Assembly (NCBI RefSeq): GCF_007018965.1
Contig: NZ_VJYZ01000020.1
Location: forward strand, 1-64,000
Length of the DNA: 64,000 bases
Reading direction: 5' to 3'
Origin: Paracoccus marinus
GTDB taxonomy: Bacteria > Pseudomonadota > Alphaproteobacteria > Rhodobacterales > Rhodobacteraceae
Positions 8,483-17,754 of the stretch are shown here, piece by piece. A program made the translations under genes and the position numbers. Every line of letters starts with the position of its first letter. The stretch's first letter is position 1. Below the pieces are notes generated by a model. That model made no database searches. It was not told the DNA's origin and was given only the letters and a program-made list of their open reading frames with translations.

Positions 8483-9616
8483 ATGGCCACTTCGCGCATG
8501 GCGGAACCGACCGACGGGGGCGAACGCCCTGGCAGCGTGGTCATATCCGTCGATGCGATGGGGGGCGATCGCGGCCCTGCGACCGTCGTCGCCGGCATCG
8601 CCGCGAGCGCCGACAAGAACCCCGAGATCCGGTTCATCGTCCACGGCCCCGAGCCCGAGCTGCGCCGCCTGATCGGCCGCCGCAAGGGGCTGGCCGAACG
8701 CTGCGACATCCGCCACGCGGCCGGTGTCGTGACCATGCACGACAAGCCGAGCCAGGTGATCCGCAGCGCGCAGGACACCTCGATGTGGTCGGCCATCGAA
8801 TCGGTCCGCGCGGGCGAGGCCACGGTGGCCGTCAGCTGCGGCAACACCGGCGCGCTGATGGCGCTGTCGATGCTGCGCCTGCGCAAGCTGCCCGGCGTGA
8901 ACCGGCCGGCGATCGCCTGCCTGTGGCCCTCGCGCAATCCGCAGGGGTTCAACGTGGTGCTGGATTGCGGCGCCGACATCCGCGCCGACGCCCCCGACCT
9001 TCTGCAATACGCGATGATGGGCGCGAGCTATGCCCGCAACGGCCTTGGGGTCGAGCGTCCGCGCGTGGGCCTGCTGAACGTGGGCACAGAGGAACACAAG
9101 GGCCGGGGCGAGCTGAAGCTGGCTCACGAGCTGATCGAGGGCGCGGCCGCGGACGGCGGCTTCGACTATGTGGGCTTCGTCGAGGGCGGCGACATCATGG
9201 GCGCGCGCGTTGATGTGATCGTCACGGACGGTTTCACCGGCAACATTGCATTGAAGACAGGGGAAGGGACGGCCAAGCTTGTGGGCGACTTCCTGAAAGA
9301 GGCGTTCGAAAACTCCGTCATGTCCAAGTTCGCAGCCCTTCTCGCCATGTCGTCGCTCAAGCGCCTGCAAAAGCGGATCGACCCGCGCCGGGTGAACGGC
9401 GGCCTGTTCCTGGGCCTGAACGGCACGGTGGTGAAGTCGCACGGCTCGGCCGACGAGACGGGGATTTCGGCGGCGATCAAGCTGGCGTTCCAGCTGGCGC
9501 GGGCGGGGTTCCAGGACCGGCTGGCCGCGCGGGTGGCGCAGGCCGCCCCCGCCGCCTCGGCGTCGCTCGCGTCCGACGCGCCGACTGGAACCGCACCGAC
9601 CGGGCTCGCGTCGTGA
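8483..9616 (+). CDS. plsX: Phosphate acyltransferase PlsX
   Basis: 377-aa enzyme that makes acyl-phosphate from acyl-ACP, the first committed step of phospholipid synthesis with PlsY. Family motifs are [12 protein letters not shown] near the N terminus, [10 protein letters not shown], and [19 protein letters not shown] in the last third. A Pro/Ala/Thr-rich tail of about 35 residues after [10 protein letters not shown] has no family counterpart. ATG 8483 is used; ATG 8498 is an alternative. The stop TGA overlaps the GTG start of fabH by four bases (GTGA), so translation of the two is coupled. PlsX is a peripheral membrane protein. Confidence 0.96.
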   Translation: MATSRMAEPTDGGERPGSVVISVDAMGGDRGPATVVAGIAASADKNPEIRFIVHGPEPELRRLIGRRKGLAERCDIRHAAGVVTMHDKPSQVIRSAQDTSMWSAIESVRAGEATVAVSCGNTGALMALSMLRLRKLPGVNRPAIACLWPSRNPQGFNVVLDCGADIRADAPDLLQYAMMGASYARNGLGVERPRVGLLNVGTEEHKGRGELKLAHELIEGAAADGGFDYVGFVEGGDIMGARVDVIVTDGFTGNIALKTGEGTAKLVGDFLKEAFENSVMSKFAALLAMSSLKRLQKRIDPRRVNGGLFLGLNGTVVKSHGSADETGISAAIKLAFQLARAGFQDRLAARVAQAAPAASASLASDAPTGTAPTGLAS

Positions 9617-10611
9617 CCGCGGCCGGACAGCAGGGTTCCGTGCGGCGGGCCGTCGTTCGCGGCACCGGCCACTACCTGCCCGAGCGCGTGGTGGACAACG
9701 ACTTCTTCGCGCAGACGCTGGATACCTCGGACGAATGGATCCGGTCGCGCACCGGGATCGAGCGGCGCCACTTCGCAGCCGACGACCAGCGCACGAGCGA
9801 TCTCGCCATCGCCGCCGCCCGCGCGGCGCTCGACAATGCCGGGATGCAGGCGGACCAGATCGACGCGATCGTCCTTGCGACATCGACCCCCGACTTCACC
9901 TTTCCGTCCGTGGCCACGATGGTGCAGGCGGGGCTTGGCATGACGCGCGGCTTCGCGTTCGACGTGCAGGCCGTCTGCGCGGGGTTCGTGTTCGCGCTGG
10001 CGAACGCCGACGGGCTGATCCGGTCGGGCCAGGCCGACCGGGTGCTGGTGATCGGGGCCGAAACCTTCAGCCGCATCATGGACTGGACCGACCGCGGCAC
10101 CTGCGTCCTGTTCGGCGACGGCGCGGGCGCGGTGGTGCTTGAGGTCGCGGACGGCGACGGCAGCAGCGACGACCGCGGCATCCTTTCCACCGACCTCAAC
10201 AGCGACGGCCGCTACAAGGACCTGCTGCACGTCGATGGCGGCGTCGGCTCGACCGGGACCGCCGGCGTCCTGCGGATGCAGGGCAACCTCGTCTTCCGCC
10301 ACGCCGTCGAAAAGCTTGCCGACACCGCGCATCGCGCGCTCGACAAGGCGGGGCTGGATTCGGACGACGTAGACTGGCTGGTGCCGCATCAGGCGAACCT
10401 GCGCATCATCTCGGCCACCGCGCAGAAGATGCAGCTGCCGATGGAAAAGGTCGTGCTGACCGTGGCCGACCACGGCAACACCTCGGCCGCGTCGATCCCG
10501 CTGGCGCTGTCGGTCGCGGACCGGCAGGGCAAGTTCCAGGAAGGCGACGTGGTCGTGGCCGAGGGCATTGGCGGCGGGCTCAGCTGGGGCAGCGTCGTCC
10601 TGCGCTGGTAG
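9613..10611 (+). CDS. fabH: 3-oxoacyl-ACP synthase III (KAS III)
   Basis: 332-aa beta-ketoacyl-ACP synthase III, which condenses acetyl-CoA with malonyl-ACP to start type II fatty-acid synthesis. The catalytic triad is complete: Cys122 in [10 protein letters not shown], His259 in VPHQANLRI and Asn289 in [14 protein letters not shown]. The [12 protein letters not shown]-terminal motif is intact and the length is normal. It begins with GTG inside the plsX stop codon, so it is translationally coupled to plsX. Confidence 0.96.
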   Translation: MTAAGQQGSVRRAVVRGTGHYLPERVVDNDFFAQTLDTSDEWIRSRTGIERRHFAADDQRTSDLAIAAARAALDNAGMQADQIDAIVLATSTPDFTFPSVATMVQAGLGMTRGFAFDVQAVCAGFVFALANADGLIRSGQADRVLVIGAETFSRIMDWTDRGTCVLFGDGAGAVVLEVADGDGSSDDRGILSTDLNSDGRYKDLLHVDGGVGSTGTAGVLRMQGNLVFRHAVEKLADTAHRALDKAGLDSDDVDWLVPHQANLRIISATAQKMQLPMEKVVLTVADHGNTSAASIPLALSVADRQGKFQEGDVVVAEGIGGGLSWGSVVLRW

Positions 10612-10617
10612 GGGCGC

Positions 10618-10884
10618 CTATTTCAGCTGACTGTCCTTCGATCCGCGCCGGTTGATCCCGCCCGCAGGCGCACGCCGCTTGTCCTGCTCGCTCGCGCAGT
10701 CCAGGCACACCCTCACGCCTGGCAACGCCGCGCGACGCGGCTCGGGGATCGGCTCGCCGCATTCGGCGCAGTCGCGCAGGCTTTCGCCCGCGGGCTGCCT
10801 GCGCCGCGCGCGGGCCAGCGCCTCTTGCGTGCTCACCTCGATCTGGTCGTTCACGGCGCCGTCCTGCGCCCATCCGCCAGCCAT
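10618..10884 (-). CDS. DksA/TraR-type zinc-finger protein
   Basis: 88-aa protein with a C4 zinc finger (Cys39, Cys42, Cys60, Cys63 in CAECG and VCLDC) and the tail NRRGSKDSQLK, matching the short YbiI/TraR-like branch of the DksA family. It has the finger but lacks the long coiled coil that full DksA inserts into the RNA polymerase secondary channel. The start MAGGWAQDGAVNDQIE at 10884 is the usual N terminus of this group. It lies on the strand opposite to its neighbours, between fabH and ihfA, and interrupts that otherwise plus-strand run. Its target is unknown. Confidence 0.82.
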   Translation of the reverse strand: MAGGWAQDGAVNDQIEVSTQEALARARRRQPAGESLRDCAECGEPIPEPRRAALPGVRVCLDCASEQDKRRAPAGGINRRGSKDSQLK

Positions 10885-10999
10885 GTCACACCTCATCATT
10901 GCTTCACGCATAGGTGGTGACGACGCGTAAGCTTTCCAAGCGGTGCGGGAAATCGCTGCAATATCAGCGTGCGCCGGAACGATGCGGCGGGTGGTGCCG

Positions 11000-11028
11000 T
11001 TGACTCGCGCAGGGCCAACCCTCATGCT
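11000..11028 (+). promoter_or_regulatory. Putative sigma-70 promoter of ihfA
   Basis: TTGACT (11000-11005) and CATGCT (11023-11028) are separated by 17 bp, 25 bp upstream of the ihfA start. The -35 box is near consensus, while the -10 box is weak. This agrees with ihfA having its own promoter because the gene before it is on the other strand. Confidence 0.4.
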
Positions 11029-11053
11029 GCCTCCATTCGAAAGGCAATTTTTT

Positions 11054-11356
11054 ATGAGTGAGAAGACAGTCACCCGCATGGATCTGGCCGAATCCGTCTT
11101 CCGCGAGGTGGGCCTGTCCCGCCACGAATCCGCGCAGATGGTGGAAAGCGTGCTGGATCATATTTCCGACGCGCTGGTCCGGGGCGAACAGGTCAAGATC
11201 TCGTCGTTCGGCACGTTTTCCGTCCGCGACAAGAACGAGCGGATCGGCCGCAACCCCAAGACCGGGGAAGAGGTGCCGATCACGCCGCGCCGCGTCCTGT
11301 CATTCCGCCCCTCGCACCTGATGAAGGAACGCGTGGCGGCCGGAAACAAACGCTAG
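11054..11356 (+). CDS. ihfA: Integration host factor subunit alpha
   Basis: 100-aa HU/IHF-family nucleoid protein, the alpha subunit of the sequence-specific DNA-bending heterodimer IHF. It shows the family pattern: two N-terminal helices ([26 protein letters not shown]), the beta arm with [12 protein letters not shown] carrying the intercalating Pro, and the closing [12 protein letters not shown]. The start ATG 11054 is set by the conserved N terminus; upstream in-frame codons are non-coding. It is followed two bases later by the MerR gene, an arrangement conserved in proteobacteria. Confidence 0.96.
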   Translation: MSEKTVTRMDLAESVFREVGLSRHESAQMVESVLDHISDALVRGEQVKISSFGTFSVRDKNERIGRNPKTGEEVPITPRRVLSFRPSHLMKERVAAGNKR

Positions 11357-11358
11357 GC

Positions 11359-12075
11359 ATGCAAAAGGCCCCCGACGCCTTCCGTTCGATCGGAGAGGTG
11401 GCCCAGCTCGTCGGCGTCGCGCCGCACGTGCTGCGATACTGGGAAGCGCAGTTTCCCCAACTGTCGCCCGTCAAGCGCGCCGACGGCCGCCGGTATTACC
11501 GGCCCGAGGACGTGCAGCTTGCCGCCGGCCTGTGCGAGGTCATGCGCGAGGAAGGTCTGACCATCCGCGGCGCCAAGCGGCTGATCGCGATGGACCGCGG
11601 CGCGGCGCTGCGCCAGCGGGGCGAACGGCGCCTGGGGGAACAGATCGGCGGTACGCGGACGCCGAAGCCGCGATCCTCGCGCAAGACACAAGACAAGACA
11701 CCCGACAAGGCGGCGGGCAAGCTGCCCGCCAAGGCGGCGAAACCCGCCGCGCCCTTGCCGCTGGCCGGTGCGACGGCCGCCGGACCCCCCACGGTGACGG
11801 CGACGGCCACGGCGGCGGGCACGGGCAAGCCCGCGGCAGCCGACGCGCCCCGCCGCGCGCGGCCGGACGCCCCCGCCCGCGCCCACACGGCACCCCCTCC
11901 GCAGTCGTCCGCGCGTGACCTGCCCCTGTTCACCCTGCCGGGCGACGATCCGCCCGCGTGGTCATGGCTCGCGCGCCTGACCGCCACCGCGAGCCACCTG
12001 CGCAGCCGCGCCCAGTCCCTGCCGCCCGAGGCGCGGCCGCTTGTCGCCCGCCTGCGCGCCGCGCGGACGCGCTGA
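11359..12075 (+). CDS. MerR-family transcriptional regulator
   Basis: 238-aa regulator with an N-terminal MerR winged helix-turn-helix (residues about 8-80; [26 protein letters not shown] is split over the HTH and wing 1). No effector-binding Cys is evident in the first 100 residues, so this is not a metal sensor. The rest is Ala/Pro/Lys-rich low-complexity sequence, typical of the MerR protein that follows ihfA in alphaproteobacteria, whose targets are unknown. It is two bases from ihfA and very likely co-transcribed. Confidence 0.9.
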   Translation: MQKAPDAFRSIGEVAQLVGVAPHVLRYWEAQFPQLSPVKRADGRRYYRPEDVQLAAGLCEVMREEGLTIRGAKRLIAMDRGAALRQRGERRLGEQIGGTRTPKPRSSRKTQDKTPDKAAGKLPAKAAKPAAPLPLAGATAAGPPTVTATATAAGTGKPAAADAPRRARPDAPARAHTAPPPQSSARDLPLFTLPGDDPPAWSWLARLTATASHLRSRAQSLPPEARPLVARLRAARTR

Positions 12076-12159
12076 GGGGCGCGCGGGTCGCCCCTGCCCC
12101 GCGCGGCAAATGCACCCGGCCATCCCGGCGGCCGCGCGACATTTTCCGGACGCGTCCCC

Positions 12160-12188
12160 TTGTGCAGCGCAAAGGCTTCGATCTATAT
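12160..12188 (+). promoter_or_regulatory. Putative sigma-70 promoter of tRNA-Pro
   Basis: TTGTGC (12160-12165) and CTATAT (12183-12188) are 17 bp apart and the tRNA 5' end starts ten bases after the -10 box. The position is exactly as expected for a stable-RNA promoter. Confidence 0.5.
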
Positions 12189-12197
12189 GGCCGGCGT

Positions 12198-12275
12198 CGG
12201 GCCGTGGCGCAGTCTGGTTAGCGCGTCCGTCTGGGGGGCGGAAGGCCGCGAGTTCGAATCTCGCCGGCCCGACCA
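12198..12275 (+). tRNA. tRNA-Pro (GGG)
   Basis: A 78-nt cloverleaf with acceptor stem CGGGCCG/CGGCCCG, D arm with GGCGCAGTCTGGTTAGCGC, anticodon loop CTGGGGG giving anticodon GGG (12233-12235), T arm GCGAG-TTCGAAT-CTCGC, discriminator A and encoded CCA. It reads CCC and CCU. A strong hairpin follows five bases later. Confidence 0.95.
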
Positions 12276-12280
12276 TCATG

Positions 12281-12310
12281 AAACCGCCCGCCCCCGTTGG
12301 CGGGCGGTTT
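12281..12310 (+). terminator. Intrinsic terminator of tRNA-Pro
   Basis: A 12-bp perfect inverted repeat (AAACCGCCCGCC at 12281-12292 with GGCGGGCGGTTT at 12299-12310, six-base loop) sits directly after the tRNA CCA end. The 3' arm ends in TTT but has no longer T tract. The symmetry would let it work in both directions. Confidence 0.7.
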
Positions 12311-12375
12311 CATCGTTCAGGGTTCGCCCGGACGAGCTTTCCCGCACCGGGAACACGGTGGGAATGAGGGGGATC

Positions 12376-13446
12376 ATGGCCGGCGTTCTTCCTGACCGCG
12401 ACCTTCGTCGCCTGATCGACGCGGGCGCCATTCGCGCCGACGTTCCGTTCACCGAAGGCCAGGTCCAGCCCGCAAGCCTCGACCTCAGGCTCGGCACGAC
12501 CGCGTGGCGCGTGCGCGCGTCGTTCCTGTCGGGCAAGGGCCGCACGGTGGCGGAACGCCTGCCGGGGTTCGAGATGCACCGGATGGACCTCAGCGGGGGC
12601 GCGGTTCTGGAAAAGGGCTGCGTCTATCTGGTCCCGCTGGCCGAACGGATCGCGCTGCCCCAAGGGGTCGAAGGGGTCGCCAACGCCAAGTCCTCGACCG
12701 GGCGGCTGGACCTGCTGACCCGCCTCGTCACCGACGACGGGACCGAGTTCGACCGCCTGCCCGAAGGCTATGACGGCCCGCTTTACGCCGAGATCTGCCC
12801 GCGCAGCTTTTCCGTCCTCGTCCGCCCGGGCATGCGCCTTAACCAGCTGCGGCTGCGGGCCGGACACGCCGTGCTGGACGACGTCGAGCTTGCGGCGCTT
12901 CACGCCCGCACCCCGCTGGTGGGCGGGGCGCCGCCGCTGATCGACGGGGGCCTGGGCTTTTCGGTCGATCTGCAGCCCGCGACGGGCGATCTCGTCGGCT
13001 ACCGCGCCCGGCCGCATACCGGCGTCGTGGACCTTGACCGGATCGCCGCCTACGACGCGCGCGATTTCTGGGATCCGCTGCATTCGACCGACGGGCGGCT
13101 GATCCTCGATCCCGGCGCCTTCTACATTCTCGTCAGCCGCGAGGCGGTGACGATCCCGCCCGACCACGCCGCCGAGATGTCGCCCTATCTCGCCATGGTG
13201 GGGGAGTTCCGGGTTCACTACGCGGGCTTCTTCGACCCCGGCTTCGGCCATGGCGCGGCCGGCACGGGCGCGCGCGGCGTTCTCGAGGTGCGCTGTCACG
13301 AGGCGCCGTTCGCGCTGGAACACGGGCAGGTCGTGGGACGCCTGATCTACGAACGGATGCAGTCCGCGCCCGAGCGGCTTTACGGCACCGGGATCGCGTC
13401 GAACTATCAGGGACAGGGGCTGAAGCTCGCCAAGCAGTTCCGCTGA
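12376..13446 (+). CDS. dcd: dCTP deaminase, two-domain type
   Basis: 356-aa 2'-deoxycytidine 5'-triphosphate deaminase, making dUTP from dCTP on the route to dTMP. It is about twice the length of single-domain Dcd: two DCD/dUTPase-like domains lie in tandem, the first to about residue 175 with VANAKSSTGRLDLLTRLVTD, the second with YLAMVGEFRVHYAGFFDPGFG (split over residues about 270-290). This fused form is usual in alphaproteobacteria. ATG 12376 follows a strong GAGGGGGATC ribosome-binding site; a closer upstream ATG at 12364 is weaker. Confidence 0.9.
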   Translation: MAGVLPDRDLRRLIDAGAIRADVPFTEGQVQPASLDLRLGTTAWRVRASFLSGKGRTVAERLPGFEMHRMDLSGGAVLEKGCVYLVPLAERIALPQGVEGVANAKSSTGRLDLLTRLVTDDGTEFDRLPEGYDGPLYAEICPRSFSVLVRPGMRLNQLRLRAGHAVLDDVELAALHARTPLVGGAPPLIDGGLGFSVDLQPATGDLVGYRARPHTGVVDLDRIAAYDARDFWDPLHSTDGRLILDPGAFYILVSREAVTIPPDHAAEMSPYLAMVGEFRVHYAGFFDPGFGHGAAGTGARGVLEVRCHEAPFALEHGQVVGRLIYERMQSAPERLYGTGIASNYQGQGLKLAKQFR

Positions 13447-13542
13447 CGCGGGGCAGCGGACGCGGATACAGCGGTCTTGGGCGCTTTCCATCGCCGCCGT
13501 TCCACGCCACGATGCGCCGTTATCAGCAAAGGCCGCCCGCAC

Positions 13543-14226
13543 GTGAACGACGCATCCCCCGCCCTGGCCGAGATCGCCCACGCGCGCGGCATCCACAAGA
13601 CCTATCACACGCCGGGCGGCGAGGTTCCGGTGCTGCGCGGCGTGGACCTGTCGGTGCGCCGGGGCGAAAGCGTGGCGATCACAGGCGAATCCGGCAGCGG
13701 GAAAAGCACCCTCCTGCACCTGATCGGCGGCCTCGATGCGCCCGACGACGGCGCGCTGTCGGTGCTGGGCACCGACCTGCGCGCGGCCGACGACACGGCC
13801 CGCGCGACGCTGCGCCGCAACGGCATCGGCATGATCTTCCAACAGTTCAACCTGATCCCGTCGCTCGACGTACGCGCGAATCTCGGGTTCCAGGCCCGGC
13901 TCGCCGGCCGGTTCGACGCCGCGCGGGCCGAGACGCTGGCCCGCGATCTGGGCCTCTCCGCGCTTCTGGGCCGCTACCCCGAACAGCTTTCGGGCGGCCA
14001 GCAGCAGCGCGTGGCGATCGGCCGCGCGCTTGCCGGGAACCCGCCCTTGGTGCTGGCCGACGAGCCGACCGGCAATCTTGACGAGGCGACGGGCGACGCG
14101 GTGGCGCAGCTGATGCTGGCGCTGGTGCGGCAGCGGGGCAGCGCGCTGGTCCTTGTGACCCACTCCGCGCGGCTGGCGGATCTGTGCGACCGCCGGGTCC
14201 ACCTGCGCGCCGGGCGGCTCGCGTGA
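13543..14226 (+). CDS. ABC transporter ATPase (LolD/AttE-like)
   Basis: 227-aa ATP-binding subunit of the MacB/LolD/FtsE group. It has Walker A GESGSGKST (48-56), the Q loop in IFQQFNLIPSL, signature LSGGQ (149-153) and Walker B LVLADEP. GTG 13543 is taken as the start, with AAAGG about ten bases upstream; an ATG 22 codons earlier is possible. Its stop overlaps the GTG start of the permease gene (GTGA), so the two are coupled. With the permease and the lipocalin-like gene it forms a three-gene unit resembling AttEFGH exporters. The cargo is unknown. Confidence 0.88.
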   Translation: MNDASPALAEIAHARGIHKTYHTPGGEVPVLRGVDLSVRRGESVAITGESGSGKSTLLHLIGGLDAPDDGALSVLGTDLRAADDTARATLRRNGIGMIFQQFNLIPSLDVRANLGFQARLAGRFDAARAETLARDLGLSALLGRYPEQLSGGQQQRVAIGRALAGNPPLVLADEPTGNLDEATGDAVAQLMLALVRQRGSALVLVTHSARLADLCDRRVHLRAGRLA

Positions 14227-16682
14227 CGACGGGGCGGCTCGCGCGCTGGCGGCTGGTGCTGGGGGCGCTGGTGTCCCACTGGATGCGGCGGCCGCTTCAA
14301 CTGGCGATGCTGCTGGCGGGGCTGATGCTGGCGACCGCGCTGTGGTCCGGGGTGCAGGCCGTCAACGCCGAGGCGCGGGCGAGCTATGCCACCGCCGCCG
14401 ATCGGCTGGGCACGGGCGCCCTGCCCCGGCTGGAGCCGGCAGGGGGGCAGGCGCTGACGACCGCCGACTTCGTGGCGCTGCGGCGCGCCGGCTGGCAGGT
14501 GTCGCCGGTGGTCGAGGGGCGGCTGCGGAACGGCACCGCGCGCGTGTCGCTGCTGGGGATCGAGCCGGTGACGCGGCTGGGCCTGACGCCCGCAGCAAAC
14601 GACGGCGGGGATGCCAGCGCCGGGCCGGGTCCGCAGGCGGACCTCGGCGCCTTCATCACCCCGCCCGGTCAGGGCTACGCCACGGCCGCCACCGCGCGGG
14701 CGCTGGACGGGGCCGACCTGCGCGGGCTCGCCATCGTCATCGACGCCGATGCGCCGCCGAACACGCTGATCGTGGACGTGGGCATCGCGCAAGGGCTTTT
14801 GGGGATGGGCGAGAACCTGACGGCGCTCGTCGCCGCGACGGCGCAGCCGCCCGGCGCGCCGCCGCTCGACCGGATCGCGCCGCATCTCACCCTCAGCGAC
14901 CCGCAGGCCGGATCGGCCGCCGATCCCGCCGCGCTGACCGACAGCTTCCACCTGAACCTGACCGCCTTCGCGCTTCTCAGCTTCATCGTCGGGCTGTTCA
15001 TCACCCAGTCGGCCGTCGGCCTCGCGTTCGAGCAGCGCGGGGGCGTGCTGCGGACCCTGCGCGCGCTCGGCGTGCCCCGGGCCGAGGTGCTGGCGTTGAT
15101 GGCCGCCGAACTGGCGGTCGCGGCCCTTGTCGCGGGGGCGGCGGGGATCGTGCTGGGCTGGGCGATGGCGGCGGCGCTGATGCCCGGGGTCGCCGCGACC
15201 CTGTCGGGGCTATACGGCGCGGATGTCGCCGGATCGCTGCAACTGCGGCCCGGCTGGGTGCTGTCGGGGCTGGGGATGGCGCTGGCGGGCACCGCGCTTG
15301 CGGGTGCGCGCGGCCTGATTCAGACGGCGCGGATGCCGCTGCTGGCGGCCGGGATGGCGGCGCCCTGGGCGCAGGCGACCGCGCGCGGCCTGCGGCTGCA
15401 GGTGATCGCCGCGGGCGTGCTGGTGCTGGCGCTACCCCTCTGCCTCGCAGTGGGAGGCCTGGTCGGCGGCTTCGCGGCGCTTGCCTGCGGGCTTCTGGCG
15501 GCCGCGCTGGTGCTGCCTGCGGTCCTCGACGCTGTACTGCGGCTTGCGGCGACGCGGGCGCGGGGCGTCCTCACCGGCTGGTTCGTCGCGGACACGCGCC
15601 AGCAGCTTGGCGGACTGTCGCTCGCGCTCATGGCGCTGATGCTGGCGCTGGCCGCGAATATCGGTGTCGGCACCATGGTCGGCAGCTTCCGGTCCACCTT
15701 CACCGGCTGGCTGGACCAGCGCCTGTCGGCCGAGCTTTACGTCACCGCGCGGACCGAGGATGAGGGCCGCGCCATCCGCGACTGGCTGGCCACCCGCGCC
15801 GACGCGATCCTGCCGATCTGGAACGCCGAGGCGAGCCTTGCGGGCCAGCCCGGCCGCATCTACGGCGTCGCGGATGATCCGACCTACCGCGACAACTGGC
15901 CGCTTCTGGCGGCGGCGCCCGGCTTGTGGGACAGCCTTGCCGAAGGGCGCGCGGTGCTGGTGAACGAGCAGCTGTCGCGGCGCGCGGGGCTGGATATCGG
16001 CGACCGCATCGACCTGCCGGGCGGGGCGCTGCCGATCGCGGGCGTCTATTCCGATTACGGTAACCCCAGCCCGCAGGTGATGATGGGGCTGGACGACTTC
16101 GGCCACCGCTTTCCCGACGCGCCCCGGCTTTATCAGGCGGTCAGGGTCGCGCCCGACCGGGCGGGTGCGCTGGCGGCCGGGCTCGCCGACCGCTTCGACC
16201 TGCCCGCCAGCGCCATCGTGGACCAGTCGCAGGCCAAGCGGGTGTCGCTGCAGATCTTCGAGCGGACCTTTGCCGTGACGGCGGCGCTGAACGTGCTGAC
16301 GCTCGCGGTGGCCGGGATCGCGCTGCTGACCGGGCTGCTGACGCTCGCGTCGATCCGGCTGCCGCAGCTGGCGCCGGTCTGGGCCGCGGGCATCCCGCGC
16401 AGGCGGCTGGCGCGGCTGGACCTGCTGCGGACGCTGCTGCTTGCGGTCGCCACGGGCGCGTTCGCGGTGCCGGTGGGCCTGGGGCTTGCGTGGATGCTGC
16501 TGGCGGTCGTCAATGTCGAGGCGTTCGGCTGGCGCCTGCCGATGGATGTCTCGGTCCCGCTGCTCGCGCGGCTCGGCGCGGCCTCGGTCCTGACCGCGCT
16601 GGCGGCGGGAGCGCTGCCGGCCCTGCGGCTCGCGCGGATCACGCCGGGGCAGCTGTTGAGGGTGTTTGCCGATGAACGCTAG
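14223..16682 (+). CDS. FtsX-type ABC permease, fused double form
   Basis: 819-aa inner-membrane permease. It has an N-terminal membrane helix (about 22-42), a periplasmic domain, then an FtsX/MacB-type helical block (about 245-370), a further set of helices near 400-500, a second periplasmic domain (about 510-690) and a C-terminal FtsX block (about 690-810). In AttEFGH systems this is two proteins (AttF and AttG); here they are one chain, so a single copy may form the membrane part or a dimer of fused units. GTG 14223 overlaps the ATPase stop, and its own 3' end overlaps the next gene by 11 bp. Confidence 0.85.
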   Translation: MTTGRLARWRLVLGALVSHWMRRPLQLAMLLAGLMLATALWSGVQAVNAEARASYATAADRLGTGALPRLEPAGGQALTTADFVALRRAGWQVSPVVEGRLRNGTARVSLLGIEPVTRLGLTPAANDGGDASAGPGPQADLGAFITPPGQGYATAATARALDGADLRGLAIVIDADAPPNTLIVDVGIAQGLLGMGENLTALVAATAQPPGAPPLDRIAPHLTLSDPQAGSAADPAALTDSFHLNLTAFALLSFIVGLFITQSAVGLAFEQRGGVLRTLRALGVPRAEVLALMAAELAVAALVAGAAGIVLGWAMAAALMPGVAATLSGLYGADVAGSLQLRPGWVLSGLGMALAGTALAGARGLIQTARMPLLAAGMAAPWAQATARGLRLQVIAAGVLVLALPLCLAVGGLVGGFAALACGLLAAALVLPAVLDAVLRLAATRARGVLTGWFVADTRQQLGGLSLALMALMLALAANIGVGTMVGSFRSTFTGWLDQRLSAELYVTARTEDEGRAIRDWLATRADAILPIWNAEASLAGQPGRIYGVADDPTYRDNWPLLAAAPGLWDSLAEGRAVLVNEQLSRRAGLDIGDRIDLPGGALPIAGVYSDYGNPSPQVMMGLDDFGHRFPDAPRLYQAVRVAPDRAGALAAGLADRFDLPASAIVDQSQAKRVSLQIFERTFAVTAALNVLTLAVAGIALLTGLLTLASIRLPQLAPVWAAGIPRRRLARLDLLRTLLLAVATGAFAVPVGLGLAWMLLAVVNVEAFGWRLPMDVSVPLLARLGAASVLTALAAGALPALRLARITPGQLLRVFADER

Positions 16683-17724
16683 ACGCGCGGGCCTTGTCGC
16701 GGCGCTGCTGCTGGCCGCCCTGCCCGGCGCGGCGCAGGAACGCGGCTTTGCCGGTCTGGGCGGCGACAACGCGGGCTACGCCCTGCCCGACCGGGCGCGC
16801 GGCCTGACCTTTCCGCGCGACCACGGCGCGCACGAAGATTTCCGCATCGAATGGTGGTACCTGACCGCGAACCTGCGCGGCGAGGACGGGCGCGACTACG
16901 GCGTCCAGTGGACGCTGTTCCGGTCGGCGCTCGCGCCCGAAGGGCCGCTTCAGGGATGGGCCGCGCCGCAGGCGTGGATGGCCCACGCCGCCGCCACCTC
17001 GCCCGACGGGCACCACTTTGCCGAACGGTTCGGACGCGGCGGCATCGGCCAGGCGGGCGTGACGGCCGCGCCGTTCGCGGCGTGGATCGACGACTGGCAG
17101 ATGGCGGCGCCCGAAGGTGCCGCCGGAATCGACCGGCTGCGCGTCACGGCGCGGGGTGGCGATTTCGGCTATGACCTTTCCGCGACCGCCCACGGACCGC
17201 TGGTTGCGCACGGGCAGAACGGCTTCTCGGTCAAGAGCGCGAGCGGCCAGGCAAGCCACTACTACAGCCAGCCCTTCTACGACATCGAGGGGACGCTGGC
17301 CCTGCCGGGGGGCGAGGTGAAGGTGGCGGGTCAGGCGTGGCTTGACCGGGAATGGTCGTCGCAACCGCTGGACCGAAGCCAGCGGGGGTGGGACTGGATC
17401 GCGCTGCACCTGGATGACGGGCGCAAGCTGATGGCGGCGCAGGTGCGCGGCGACGCGCCGTTTCTGTTCGGAAGCCTGATCGCCCCGGACGGGACGGTGC
17501 AGCCGCTGCGTCAGGGCGACCTGATGCTGGACGCCGGACGCGGCTCGCCGCCGACACGCTGGCGGGTGCGGGTCCCCGGCGCGGGGATCGACGTGACGAT
17601 CGACGCGGTGAACCCCGACAGCGGCATGGCGACCAGCGTGCCTTATTGGGAAGGACCGGTCACGGTCGAGGGGTCGTCCAGGGGGCGCGGCTATCTCGAA
17701 ATGACCGGCTATCCCGCGCGCTGA
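16672..17724 (+). CDS. AttH/CrtC-like lipocalin-family protein
   Basis: 350-aa exported protein of the carotenoid 1,2-hydratase/AttH family (tandem lipocalin-like barrels). Residues 1-20 form a signal peptide ending near AAQE. Family motifs include FRIEWWYLTANL, a SHYYSQPFYDIEG segment, the acidic AWLDREWSSQPL and the C-terminal YWEGPVTVEG. No carotenoid genes are near, and the pairing with an ABC ATPase and FtsX-type permease points to AttH-like function as a periplasmic partner of the exporter rather than a hydratase. It starts 11 bp inside the permease gene, at ATG 16672. Confidence 0.85.
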   Translation: MNARRAGLVAALLLAALPGAAQERGFAGLGGDNAGYALPDRARGLTFPRDHGAHEDFRIEWWYLTANLRGEDGRDYGVQWTLFRSALAPEGPLQGWAAPQAWMAHAAATSPDGHHFAERFGRGGIGQAGVTAAPFAAWIDDWQMAAPEGAAGIDRLRVTARGGDFGYDLSATAHGPLVAHGQNGFSVKSASGQASHYYSQPFYDIEGTLALPGGEVKVAGQAWLDREWSSQPLDRSQRGWDWIALHLDDGRKLMAAQVRGDAPFLFGSLIAPDGTVQPLRQGDLMLDAGRGSPPTRWRVRVPGAGIDVTIDAVNPDSGMATSVPYWEGPVTVEGSSRGRGYLEMTGYPAR

Positions 17725-17754
17725 GGCGTATCCGGGCCAAGCGCGCCCTTGGGA

